DNA of 64,000 bases, from assembly GCA_037576195.1 (NCBI GenBank), contig CM075104.1, positions 812,775 to 876,774 on the forward strand. Reading direction: 5' to 3'. The position numbers and the translations under genes were made by a program. This document shows positions 21,250 to 31,067 of the stretch, piece after piece. Numbering within the stretch: the first letter of the stretch is position 1; every line of letters starts with the position of its first letter. The DNA is from Phytoseiulus persimilis (Eukaryota > Arthropoda > Arachnida > Mesostigmata > Phytoseiidae). Below the pieces are notes generated by a model. The model was not told the DNA's origin. It saw only the letters and a list, made by a program, of their open reading frames with translations, and did no database searches.

Positions 21250-22055
21250 CAGTCAACGGGTCCAACTTCGGTAAATTCGACGGACTAGCTGTATCAGTCC
21301 CTTACATCTGCTGTCGGGGTTGGAACCCCGGTTTCGTTGTATTTCCCAGACGTTGTGACCTGGGAATACTGTGAGTCATCTGAATGTGTCATGCTCTCAG
21401 ACGCGTGCGAGATCTGAGCCCGACAGGCTTCGGATTCTGATCTCCAACAGTTCTTGATCTCGATAAACTTCCTGAACTCGGCCGTCTCCTCGAGAGCGAA
21501 TTGCGACTTGATTTCTTCGACGAAGAAGGGTGTGTCGGCGAGAAGGTAGACCATTCGGTTCGGAGCATTGATGTGTAGGCCGAGTACTCTCTTCAAGAAA
21601 GTCGATTTCACTCTATCCAGTTGCTCGAGGCTTCGGTGATTGAGGTCTTTCCAGATGATCTGGACACCGTAGCTCGCGGTTATAGCGACTTTCATGTCAA
21701 AGAGTCTCAGGGCGGTGACGAGGGAGAGTTTCTGAGGATCTCTCATCGTGTATGCCGAAATGATTGCTCGCTCACTTCGATTTTCTATGTGTGTGGCGAA
21801 GCACGAGCCGGTTGTAGAGAGATGTATCCCGAGATAGGTGAACCCCGATGAGTACTGGATGGGGGTTCCATCCAGTCTTAGGGTATCGTCGGCAGCGAAC
21901 CCTCCTCCGTTTCGGAGCTTGACTGCTTCTGTCTTCAACGTGTTGATGGTCAGTCCGACCTCTCTGACGTAGACTGCGAGTTTCGCCAGCGATTGATGCA
22001 GATGGAACCTACTTCCACTGAACACGACGGTGTCGTGTTTTGTTTGTTGTGGGTC
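21250..22055 (-). pseudogene. 5'-truncated non-LTR (LINE) reverse transcriptase fragment
   Basis: Minus-strand frame of about 250 codons starting within the catalytic region (HDTVVFSGS, where DDTVVFS is expected). It continues through the RT palm/thumb (GLTINTLKTEAVKL, FTYLGIHLSTTGS, FLKRVLGLHINAPN). It begins abruptly at the gypsy B integrase and ends next to Helitron B. The 5' truncation is what target-primed reverse transcription usually leaves. I do not assign a clade. Confidence 0.8.
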
Positions 22056-22059
22056 TTGT

Positions 22060-22696
22060 TTCCAGCACACGGAATGGTCCGTCGTACTGGCGAGACAGTG
22101 GTGGTTTTACTCCGCCCACCCCAACAAACACGTATTCAGCGTTCCGTAGGAGGCTTGGAATCGCTGAAGGATCTCGCGAACCGCCCTTCTGCTGCCATCG
22201 TGGGGGAACCGGCATGAGCGTTGTGAGTTTGTGTTGCAATTGTTGGAGCCGCTCCGCCGGGAGCTCGTAGGCTGATTCTTCTACGAATTCCCCCGGTAGT
22301 CGCAGTGCCGAGCCGTACACCATTTCCGCGGTCGAGCACCCGAAGTCCTCCTTGGGCACCGTTCGGAGTCCCAACAGCACCCACGGGAGCTCTTCCACCC
22401 ACGTCGACGTTGTGAGCTTCGCGGTCAACGCGGATTTCAGCTGTCTGTGCAATCTCTCGACCGTGCCGTTTGCCTGTGCGTGGAACGCCGTCGTGCGATG
22501 CACAGTGACTCCGAGGGACTCTGCGAGACTGGTCCAAAGACTTGACACGAATTGACCGCCGCGATCCGATGCTATGTGTGAGGGTACACCAAAACCGGCC
22601 ACCCATGAGTTCAGGAAATCGCGAGCGCAGCTCTCTGCGGATACGTCCCGGAGGGAGATGGCTTCCGGCCACCTGGTATGCCTATCGTTCGCGGTT
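22060..22696 (-). pseudogene. gypsy B integrase core and C-terminal part
   Basis: Minus-strand coding shows IASDRGGQFVSSLWTSLAES and HAQANGTVERLHRQLKSAL, the second Asp and the Glu region of a retroviral-type integrase core, followed by the C-terminal DGPFRVLETRP region. Other parts of the same decayed polyprotein lie upstream at 22910-25360, separated by a SINE and a foldback element. The lineage resembles Osvaldo/Ulysses-type gypsy elements (inference). Confidence 0.85.
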
Positions 22697-22709
22697 AGCA
22701 GGTACTGGT

Positions 22710-22896
22710 AATTTCTTATGTGGTAAAAAGAGGATTTAATTCATATCAGAATTAAATCTGAACCATCTTAAGACCCAAGCCCACCGCCCGCAACGGGATT
22801 CGCGAGGCGATAGGGAGTGTTACTGAAGCAATATCGAAAAGGTGATCCCGGGACACTTCTGAGGGCTGGCTTAGAGGTTCAGCCGAAAACAGACAG
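22710..22896 (+). mobile_element. SINE body without tRNA head
   Basis: A 187-bp insert starting ATTTCTTATGTGGTAAAAAG and ending in GGTTCAGCCGAAAACAGACAG. It is flanked by an exact 13-bp duplication AGCAGGTACTGGT (22697-22709 and 22897-22909). It matches the 3' part of the full SINE at 30763-31020 but lacks the tRNA-derived first 90 bases, so it looks like a 5'-truncated copy. It splits the gypsy B integrase. Confidence 0.9.
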
Positions 22897-22909
22897 AGCA
22901 GGTACTGGT

Positions 22910-23380
22910 TACCGGAACAGTTCGGCAGTGGTCCCACCAGGTCGACGTGAACGTGGGAGAAGCGGTTTGAAGGAAGCCTAAACTGGGAGAGATCGCTTTT
23001 CACGTGGCGGTGTATTTTTGATCTCTGGCAGTCGACGCGAATCCTCGCCCACTGACGGACTTCTTTGGGGAGACTTTGCCAGATGAACCGTTTGGAGATC
23101 GCCTTCACCGTCGTATTCATGCCTGGAAGCGAAATCTTGTGAAAAAGATCGAACAAACGCCGACGCCAGGGCTTGGGGAGCCACGGTCTTGGAGTGCCTG
23201 TGGAGACGTCGCAGAGCAGTATCGGTCCCTCTGGTGTTAATTTCACCTCCTCCCACTAGAGACTCGTGCTCATCTCGCGGACGGTTTTGAACTCGGAATC
23301 TCCCCTTTGGTCCATGGCCAACTGGGCATAGTCGATGCCCAGCGAGACATTGTTGACTTCCGAGGGGCGAGAAAGGGCAT
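22910..23380 (-). pseudogene. gypsy B integrase N-terminal part
   Basis: Minus-strand coding contains RFIWQSLPKEVRQWARIRVD and HVHVDLVGPLPNCSGNQYLL, the zinc-binding region and first Asp region of integrase. In the zinc domain one His (SLPGMN where SHPGMN is usual) and one Cys (RVDC where C..C is usual) are lost. An in-frame TAG at 23256-23258 breaks the frame. Upstream it continues into DALSRPSEVN, the RNase H/integrase linker, which the foldback element cuts. Confidence 0.85.
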
Positions 23381-23389
23381 CTGCCACAG

Positions 23390-23968
23390 GTGCTACTCGA
23401 TTTGAGCGCGGTTTGATTTGAGCGCAGGACCGATTTGAGCGCGGTTGATTTGACCGCAGTTGATTTGAGCGAGGTCGATTTGAGCGCAACGGATTCACTC
23501 GCGCTGCTGTGAGTGTGGAGTGTGAGATAGAGGAAGAGGAAAATCCCCCACCTACTCGCCGATTGCAGACTACTCGACCAAAGAAAGTACGGTTGCTCGG
23601 TGGAATATGGAGAGGAGAAACCTAACCTAACCTAACCTCATCAAAAACATTTTTCCTTCTCGAGCTCAGCCATGTTCCTTCGTCTGATTCATCGAGGGAA
23701 TGTCGATATCGAGGTATCTCATGCCGTCGTCCGCTTTCTACTCTCCATATTGCCCCGAGCAACCGTACTTTCTTTGTTCATCGAGTACTCTGCAATCGGC
23801 GGATAGGTGTGGGATTTTCCTCTTCCTCTATCTCAAACTCCACAAACACAGCAGCGCGAGTGAATTCGTTGCGCTCAAATCAACCGCGCCCAAATCAACT
23901 GCGCTCAAATCGACCTCGCTCAAATCAACTGCGCTCAAATCGATCCTGCGCTCAAATCGACTGACACG
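23390..23968. mobile_element. foldback element with long terminal inverted repeats (MULE-like)
   Basis: A 579-bp insert whose two halves are long imperfect inverted repeats (about 23397-23625 versus 23710-23965). Each starts with several subrepeats of TTTGAGCGCGGTTGA type. It is flanked by an exact 9-bp duplication CTGCCACAG (23381-23389, 23969-23977), and removing it restores the gypsy B frame. Nine-base duplications with long TIRs are typical of Mutator-like elements; that assignment is inference, since no transposase is present. Confidence 0.8.
23622..23639 (-). repeat. short CCTAA (TTAGG) run
   Basis: CCTAACCTAACCTAACCT near the centre of the foldback element. TTAGG is the common arthropod telomere repeat; this is only 3.6 units and need not be telomeric. 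Confidence 0.8.
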
Positions 23969-23977
23969 CTGCCACAG

Positions 23978-25360
23978 CGTTCTTCTGGCCTGAGAGATGC
24001 TGTATTACTGAGTTGAGTTCCGAGATGAATGAAAGGTGCCGTTGCTGTCTCGCCAACAACGGTGTACCCTTCTTCGCGATGCTGAACGTCGACGGCTTGT
24101 GATCCGTGAAAATTGTGAACGGGCGGCCCTCGACGTGGTGGAGAAAATGCCCGGTCGCCAAACAGATTGCGAGGAGCTCACGGTCAAAGGTGCTGTATAT
24201 CGTCTCTGGGTCTCTCAGTTTCCTGCTGAAGAAACCGAGAGGCTGCCAAACCCCGTTCCTGAGCCGCTGCTGAAGCACTGCGCCCACCGCAACGTCCGAC
24301 GCGTCGGTGATGATGGCGAGATGACCTCCTTCAACCGGGTGCGCGAGGAGGCTCGCCTGCGCCAGGAGTTCTTTCGTAGCCTTGAAAGCCTCTAGTGTCA
24401 CGTCGTTCCAGGGGACGGGTTTTCGCCTCGATCTTGGTGTCGCATTCAAGGCTTTGATCAGAGGTGCCATAACTTTGGCCGCTTGTGGAAGGAAACGGTG
24501 ATAGTAGTTCAGCATGCCAATGAAGCGTTGGAGCTCGATCATGGTTTCCGGTAGCGGGAATGCGCGGATACCGTCCACCTCGTGCGGCAATGGGCCAATC
24601 CCTGCGCTAGAGAGTTGGTGTCCCAAAAAGTCGATTGTCGGAAGGCCGAATCTGCACTTCTCTGCGTTGACTACTAGCCCATGCTTGCTGAGTCGTTCGA
24701 GTAGGAGCCTGAGATGCTCGAGATGCTGCTTCTTAGTTTCAGAGGCCACCAAGACGTCAAGGTACACGAAGATGAAAGGAAGGCCGCTGAGGACCGAGTC
24801 CATGAGTCGCTGAAACGTCTGCGCACTGTTCCTCAGCCCGAACGGCATCCTGGTATATTCCCAGAGCCCGAAGGGTGTGATGATGGTAGTCTTCGGAATG
24901 TCGCCAGGTCGATCTTCGAGAACACAGTGCAACCATGTAGATTGCCAGCACAGTCGTGTATATGCGGCAATGGGTATCTGTCGGGTTCGGTACTGTCGTT
25001 CACCTGACGAAAATCGCCGCAGGGCCGCTTAGTGCCATCTGCTTTCGGCACGACGCGTAGCGGGCTCGACCAAGGGCTGCACGATTTTCTTATGATCCCG
25101 AGCTCCTCTAACGCCCGGAATTCCTTTTTTACAACTCGTAACACATCGGGGGCGAGCCGGCGTGCCCTGGCATGCCGCGGCGGCCATATGGTGTTCAACT
25201 CCATGTTTTACTTCCGCGTTGAAACGGGGCGTAAGGACGGTGGGGAATTCAGAGAGAAGAGCCTCGAACTCGTTGCTAGGTTTGACAGGAACACTGACGG
25301 CATCTCTAGCTCGTGCTTCTTGCAGAAGAATGGAAACCAGCGAGCTACTGACGAGTAATG
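23978..25360 (-). pseudogene. gypsy B reverse transcriptase and RNase H
   Basis: Minus-strand pol. RT N-terminal motifs are LEELGIIRKSCSPWSSPLRV and RPCGDFRQVN. A deletion of about 30 bases with a frame change follows near 24910, within the motif beginning KIDL. The catalytic box reads FVYLDVLVAS, with Val replacing the second Asp of YxDD. RNase H is present (LAIITDASDVAVGAVL, FSRKLRDPETIYSTFDREL). Upstream, to about 25360, the frame carries the RT leader (EFPTVLTPRFNAEVKHGVEH). Protease and gag are not found. The element is dead. Confidence 0.88.
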
Positions 25361-25536
25361 GGGGGGGGGCAAGGGGGCCATGCCTCGTCCCCCAAAACTC
25401 TCCGATAATATTGGGAGGGGTGGATTATATTCTACTTTGATGGACGAAAAAGTTCCACAAATATTCAGTCTTATGAGGAAAATTCTCACAGGTTTGGAAA
25501 CCATGTTGATTGCGTCATGAAAATCTCGCGACGATG

Positions 25537-25566
25537 ATCATCATCATCATCGGCATCATCATCACA
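25537..25566 (+). repeat. ATC microsatellite
   Basis: Short run of ATC/ATG trinucleotides (GATCATCATCATCATCGGCA) in the region where gypsy B gag would be expected. No gag coding is seen between 25365 and 25585. Confidence 0.8.
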
Positions 25567-25584
25567 TCCTTGTCATTCATTGCT

Positions 25585-25700
25585 GATCACGTCCGGGTCA
25601 CCAATTGTAGCGTATGCTACTACCTGAATGAGGACACGCGGCTTGGCGTCCAGAGCCAGGAAGAGGCTCTAATGAAAGACCTTCATCTTCATCCTTCACG
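25585..25700 (-). repeat. gypsy B primer-binding site and part of the 5' LTR
   Basis: On the minus strand TTGGTGACCCGGACGTGATC (25585-25604) is the leader and primer-site sequence common downstream of arthropod gypsy 5' LTRs. The sequence on its other side (from 25606, TGTAGCGTATGCTAC) would be the LTR edge. The LTR is cut off by the Tigger-like fragment at about 25728. No matching 3' LTR was seen. Confidence 0.6.
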
Positions 25701-25727
25701 TTGATGCGGTCGTACTCTTCCTCTGGT

Positions 25728-26663
25728 TCAACTCCTTCCTGAATTGAACTTTCGACAGCGAAGCTTTTTCCAGCTTGCAGGCACAGTCTCAGCTTTCATG
25801 GATTTCAAAGCGATTCCGATAGCCTCCAAACAGGACGCTATCGTGAACTTCCACCAGTATTCGGTGACTGAAAACTCTTCCTCGCAATCCATGGAGTCAG
25901 CAAGATGCCGAACGTAGTTGCGAACGTAGATAGCCTTGAACGCGCGGATCACTCCCTGATCCATGGGTTGGATAAGCGTGGTGGTATTCGGATGGAGAAA
26001 TTTGATAATCACTCCTACATGAGTCATGTCTTGCGGATGACCGCCTGCATTATCCATAAGGAGCAGCATTTTAAATTGTAAACCTTTTTCGGCGAGATAC
26101 TCTTTCACTTGAGGGATGAAACTTTCGTTAAACCATTCCACTGTCAACTGTTTAGTGATCCAGCCTTTATTATTGTGCATCCAGTGCACCGGGAGGAGAT
26201 TCTTGTTCTTGAGAGCTCCTGGGTTCTTTGATTTGTGAATGAGCGTGGGCTCGAGAAGGAACCCGGCAGCATTCCCACACATGATGATAGTCACACGATC
26301 CTTGGAGGTCTTGAAGCCTCTGACCTTCCATTCGTTTCCGAAAATGTAGGTCCGAGAGGGCATCCTCTTCCAAAACAGACCCGTCTCGTCCATATTGAAA
26401 ACTCGTTCCGAGCGGTACTCGCCTCCCTTCATCATTGTCGGAAATGTGTTGGCGACAACCTCATTTGCCGCGAGCTCATCCGCGGAGGCTCCTTCTCCGT
26501 GTAACTTGAGATTTTTCAAATGGTCTCTCTTTTGGAATTTGCCGAACCAGCCTTTGCTCGCAGAAAACTCCGAGCGTCGGGACGGACCTGGATCTCCGTC
26601 CTGTTCCTCCAAGCCGCAGGAAGATGAGGGTTCTCTTGGAGAGATACGTCCGAAAAGGGTCTA
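25728..26663 (-). pseudogene. Tigger/jerky-like transposase fragment (DDE_1)
   Basis: About 295-310 minus-strand codons. The start of the fragment resembles the end of a CENP-B HTH domain (SASKGWFGKFQKRDHLKNLK). The DDE core shows acidic residues in FNMDETGLFWK, MLLLMDNAGGH and LIQPMDQGVIRAFKAIY. Both ends are missing: the N-terminal HTH upstream of 26663 and the C-terminus past VPASWKKL. It is a different family from the intact Tigger at 9254-10756. No terminal repeats are seen. Confidence 0.85.
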
Positions 26664-26999
26664 GCCGGATAAGGTAGGGTTAGGTGCCCCACCTCGACGG
26701 ATCGTCTTAAAAACGACAGGATCGTGTTCTCTATGTGGAAGAACGTATTCCTGAAGTTTTCAGCCTTTTCCCTTACCTAGATCCAAATCTATTAACATTA
26801 TTTGAAAACAATTCATTTAAATCCGCATGATCGGGAGCAAACTTAAAATCGTTATATCTCGAGAACCGCCAGGCGTACAGCGTTGAACGACATTTTTTTG
26901 AAAGCTCCCATCGAGGGAAAGCTCTATCTTCTCATACAGCCAGTGATTAGATCGCATGATTTCAAAGGCATTAAAAATCGAGGGTTTCTCCATTCAGAC
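26664..26999. other. unassigned spacer
   Basis: No gene or element ends recognised. Contains an AT-rich stretch and the phrase CGTTATATCTCGAGAACCGC followed by TTTTTTTGAAAGCTCCC, which reads like repeat DNA but is not repeated elsewhere in the window. Confidence 0.5.
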
Positions 27000-27640
27000 G
27001 GTTGATGCCCTTCCCGTGGCCGGCCAAGAATCGGCGAAAACCAGAATGTAGCCCCAAGTAGGATAGGAATGGATCCCTCCCGAACGCCGCGGGAGCTCGC
27101 GAGCGGTTGCCATGGAGGTAAATTTCAGAGGTCGGACGCACGGAACTTGGTGCAGGGCGATCCCGGTCGTTGGCCATTCCGAGAGTGGGGGAATCAACGA
27201 AGGCCAACGCCGTTCCAAACGTACCGGGCGGACGGTTCAGGTGACGCCAGAAACACGGTCCCCCCCCCCCCCCCCCCCCCCCCCCCGCGGCGGAATCGGC
27301 GCCAACCGGGTACCAGAACCCTGTAACGAATCGACGGCTCCCTGCACGGAGACCGCTCGCGTTGACCAAAGGTCGTCCGGTCGGCGCCGATCGTCAAGGC
27401 GGTATGACTCCTGCTTGCTGGGGGTGCGAGCAGACGGGACACTTCATCCGAGACTGCCCACGTCGATCCGCCAACGGTCCCGAACGCCGCGAAAATTACA
27501 CCACTCAGGTCATAAATTTCGCCTCAGGCGCAAATACATCGAGGAGTGTACCGTAAACAACCTGTTCAAGGTGAGTGTGTGGCGGGCCAGCGCCGCCTGT
27601 CTCTGATGACATACAAGAACCAGTCTGTCCCTACTCCGTA
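27000..27640 (+). pseudogene. gypsy C gag remnant with zinc knuckle
   Basis: Plus-strand fragments in shifting frames. The clearest part is a CCHC knuckle, CWGCEQTGHFIRDC (27414-27455), followed by basic residues, as at a retrotransposon Gag C-terminus. Upstream, 27069-27250 is Arg/Pro-rich and reaches a run of 27 C (27260-27286) that shifts frame. The N-terminal Gag core is not recognised. Confidence 0.65.
27260..27286 (+). repeat. poly-C tract (27 C)
   Basis: Uninterrupted run of C inside the gag remnant. Its length is unreliable in most sequencing chemistries. Confidence 0.9.
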
Positions 27641-27691
27641 AGCCAGCGACACGAGTACTTTTCTAGGTAGGGCTGAAACCCTACAAGTGGA

Positions 27692-28582
27692 TTAATGGAT
27701 ACCGGCTGCTCCGCCGGCCTGATCAGGGCGAACAAAGCGATCGAGATGGATTTGGAAAAAAGACGGGAGTCCGTGCCGATATACGGAGCCGTCCATGTCT
27801 CTACGCCCGCAATGCACACCTTGGGAAGCGTTGTCTTGAATTCATTGCAGGTGGAGGAGGATTTGGAGGCGATGGTGGTGCCAGATTGCGCCATTCCGGA
27901 AGACATGTGCGTTGGCCGCACGTTCCTTGACTTTCCCGACCTCACGCTTTTGCGATTCGAGGACGATGTCTTCGTCGGACCACCAGAATCGACGTTCGAA
28001 AAAATTCGCAGAGCACAGACGGCTCGCCCCCGCGTGATGGACGATGTGGAGGTCCGGCCTGGTTCAGTCGCCATGGTTCGCGCGACCACAGAGCCCTCTT
28101 CAGCGATCGTCGTTCGCGCGACCAATCGCGACTACGTTTATCACAGCGACACAAACGGAGTCATTGAGTCTCACGTCGAAAACCGAGGGGTCCAGAGTTT
28201 GAATATAAGCGCAGGCGAACGCCTGGGAAAGTGTAAGGTGTTGGCCGAGGAGGATGGTCCGAGGGCCCGGTTGCTCGATCATTCCTCGTCGGTCGGTGCT
28301 GAGGCGAAACCCGGAATCGTAGGTCCAGTCATTGGCAGGGTAGGTTGTCGACGAAATATAGGAGAGGAGGAGATGGAGTCGGGTCCTACATTATCCAAAA
28401 CACAAAGGTCTCAAGTGGTACAGCTGATAAACGAGTTCAAAGATGTTTTCTCATTCTCACTTCAAGAGCTCGGCTGCACGGACGTGCTGGAGGCGGAGAT
28501 TCGGCTCAAACCCGGTGCGCTCCCAGCTAGATCGAAACCCTATCGCCTAGCTCCGGAAGACCGGAGATTCGTGGAAAATTAA
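27692..28582 (+). pseudogene. gypsy C protease and RT leader
   Basis: Plus-strand frame opening with LMDTGCSAGLI, an intact aspartic protease DTG. The retropepsin-like domain continues through CVGRTFLDFPDLTLL. The RT leader follows (RLKPGALPARSKPYRLAPED) and ends in a TAA at 28580-28582, where the frame would otherwise continue directly into the RT. The nonsense codon separates protease from RT. Confidence 0.85.
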
Positions 28583-29380
28583 GTGCAAGAGTGGAAGTCG
28601 GCCGGCATCGTCACCGACGCCAAAAGTCCATTCGCGGGCCCAGCATTCGTGGTTACCCGTCTGTCCCCGGGTAAGTCCCCGAAAAAACGTGTTGTCATTG
28701 ACGTCCGAAAATTGAACGATGCTGCAGTCTATCTCCACTGGCCCATACCCAACATCGAGGACGAACTAATGGACCTGTCGGACGCGAGTTGGTTCGCCCA
28801 GCTTGACTTCAACAAAGGCGTCATGCAGGTTACCCTGTCTCAAGATTCGCGACAGTACACAGCTTTTATCACCCCCGATTCGAGTGGGGAGTTCAGGAGA
28901 ATGATGTTCGGATCCGAAAACGGCCTAGCGATCCTCAATCATCTCGTCTCGCTTGTCCTCGGCTCACTAAGAAGGGAGAGATTGTGTTTTCACGACGTGC
29001 TCGTGAGCGCCAAGTCCTGTGAGCATATGATTCAAACACTACGTAGTGTATTCCGCAGACTAAGGGAGGCGAAGTTGACGCTGAACCCGGAAAAATGCCG
29101 CTCCGGATTCCGAGAGGTTACGTTTATGGGCCTAATTATCCGAGAGGGGAAGATCGAGCCAACCCAGGACAAGATGAGGGCGATTGTGGATTTCAGAACG
29201 CCACAAAATGCCACGCAGGTCAGACAGTTTCTGGGTTTGTGTGGGTTCTTCTGCCGGTTGGTGCCTGGCTTCGCAGAGAAGGCGGCTCCTCTCAATACGC
29301 TCACCTCCACGAAGACCAAATTCGCCTGGGGCGACGCGCAATCTGCTGCCTTCGATGACCTGAAGAAAACGATTAGACGA
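28583..29380 (+). pseudogene. gypsy C reverse transcriptase
   Basis: RT frame continuing after the TAA: WKSAGIVTDAKSPFAGPAFV, VVIDVRKLNDAAVY, FAQLDFNKGVMQV, FITPDSSGEFRRMMFG. The catalytic box reads LCFHDVLVSAK, so YxDD is lost. The thumb region follows (LIIREGKIEPTQDKMRAIVD, QFLGLCGFFCRLVPGFAEKA). From 28730 on, this is also the outer end of the left palindrome arm; the same segment lies inverted at 47134-48248. Confidence 0.88.
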
Positions 29381-29388
29381 TGGCACGA

Positions 29389-29844
29389 CCGCCCGTATTG
29401 GCATTGTTCAACCTCTCACTGCCGGTTGAACTCCATACTGACGCCTCCGCCGTTGAACTCGCTGCCATGATGTTCCAGCCGGGGAGCGACATTAACCTCG
29501 GCCTCGTTCGATGCGTGTCCCGAAGATGCAGTGCCACGGAAGCGTCTTACAATTCCTCCAGTCTGGAGCTTCTGGCCATCACGTTTGCCTTCGAGAAGCT
29601 CCGTACCTTCCTGGTGGGCCGCCATTCCAAGCTGGTGACGGATTGCCAGGCTCTCCTCAGTATTAACGCTCAGACAACGAGGAATCCACAGTTCGCACGG
29701 TGGTGCGCATTAATTCAGGAGTTCCAATTCACGGTAGAGCATAGAGCGGGAGCTCGTATGGCTCATGTCGACTCGCTATCAAGAAACCCCGTCGAGGAAC
29801 CAACCGCAGCCACCGAAATAATACGTTCGATCACTTTTTCTTAG
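29389..29844 (+). pseudogene. gypsy C RNase H
   Basis: In another frame from the RT: VELHTDASAVELAAMMFQ, SYNSSSLELLAITFAFEKLR, LVTDCQALLSINAQ, VEHRAGARMAHVDSLSRNPV. This is a typical gypsy RNase H with its downstream tether. Integrase and the 3' LTR are absent; unrelated sequence follows at 29845. Confidence 0.87.
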
Positions 29845-30529
29845 TCAGTGTGTGGCTACCATAATTTCTTGTGCGATTGGCTGCGTTGCTTCGGAGACTC
29901 CGAATCAAAACAAGTATATTGAAATTTCCGGCAGGGTTCCAGCGACCTGGTTCATCCATCTGGACTATGTGTCGCGATTTTCGAATGAGCGAGGTCGCGA
30001 ATAACGAAGCGCGAATAAGTAAGGGAAGACTGTAGCTCTTACGTGAGTCTTCCGCCAACGGTCAAACCTCGGAGTTCGGCTACTCGGGGGAACGGGAGAG
30101 GGGCAGTACATTTCATAAAGCGGGTCAACATCACTGCCGTGAAATCACGGACTGGAAATGGAGTTTCCCCACTACGGTTGTATAGCGACGAATCCAGTTC
30201 GATTGAAAGCCCCTCCCCTCCATGATTTTTCCTTCACGAAACGGATTCCGAGGGAATGACCTGGAACCATGGTGAACGGCCGAGAAGTCTATCGTTCTCC
30301 TCATCTGATTTCCTTGTTTCAACCTGCTATGATGGAACCCCAAGTTCTATTTCCCTCCACACTCTGATGGGGGGTGTGAGGGCACTGGGCTCGGAGGGCT
30401 CCAAAAATACGCCTCACCGTACATTCAACGCAACTTAATTCCTTCGGAAGATTGGAACGAGTGTCGTATTATACCAGGAACGTTCCTCAAGCGGGTCTTA
30501 GAGATCTCTCTCGGAACGCAGCGATCTTC
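29845..30529. other. unassigned palindrome segment with a Tigger-like terminus
   Basis: No gene recognised; matched inverted at about 46460-47130. At 29990-30032 the sequence CGCGAATAACGAAGCGCGAA ... GGGAAGACTG followed by TA resembles the end of a pogo/Tigger-type element (CAGTCTTCCCTTACTTATTC on the other strand), but the opposite end was not found, so this may be a half element. Confidence 0.4.
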
Positions 30530-30640
30530 GGAATAAGGAACCCGAGAACTATCGGAGTTCTATTCACTGTGCTGCCATAGGACTCGACCCCGAAGATCAT
30601 CGGAATAAGGAACCCGAGAATTCTTTCAGTTCTGTTCGCG
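30530..30640 (-). repeat. isolated copies of the 72-bp satellite unit
   Basis: About one and a half units on the minus strand with TTCTATTCACTGTGCTGCCA and CCGAAGATCATCGGAATAAG. They match the 1-1247 satellite in order and spacing. The mirror copy is at 46345-46460 and a partial one at 43437-43500. Confidence 0.8.
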
Positions 30641-30762
30641 ACGGCGAAGCTTCGTCCTCGAGATGGCCGCTCCGGAGACGTGGCGAGAAATGCATGCATC
30701 CATTTGCGCGTGCAGAGCGGAAACGTGCGATAAACAAGCAGCGCTGTTAGCTTATAGAGTCC

Positions 30763-31020
30763 AGCTCGGCTCGTTGGCCGTGTGGCATAAACCAACGCCT
30801 TAGGTGCCACGCTAAGCTAGCAATCGCGGGTTCGATCCCCGGCCGACAACAAAGATTTCTTATGTGGTAAAAAGAGGATTTAATTTGTATCAGAATTAAA
30901 TCTGAACCATCTTAAGACCCAAGCCCACCGCCCGCAACGGGATTTGCGAGGCGAAGCAATACCGAAAGGTGATCCCAGGACACTTCTGAGGGCTGGCTGA
31001 GAGGTTCAGCCGGAAAACAA
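30763..31020 (+). mobile_element. tRNA-derived SINE (full length)
   Basis: 258 bp flanked by an exact 14-bp duplication AGCTTATAGAGTCC (30749-30762, 31021-31034). The head (30778-30848) is tRNA-like with a B box GGTTCGATCCC and a GTTGGCC...GGCCGAC acceptor-like pairing. The body begins at TTTCTTATGTGGTAAAAAG and ends CAGCCGGAAAACAA. It sits about 50 bases upstream of the PLA2-like first exon. Confidence 0.9.
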
Positions 31021-31067
31021 AGCTTATAGAGTCCACCCTCCTTCTTCGCGCTCGTGCCTTTGAGAGA

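Noticed and set aside
23622-23639. telomere or chromosome fusion site
   Set aside because: Only 3.6 TTAGG units inside a foldback element; too short and better explained as part of that element.
29990-30034. complete Tigger-type MITE
   Set aside because: Only one end resembling CAGTCTTCCCTTACTTATTC is seen in each arm; the partner end is not found.
30778-30848. tRNA gene
   Set aside because: B box and acceptor-like pairing are present, but it is fused to a SINE body with target duplications and recurs with it, so it is a SINE head.
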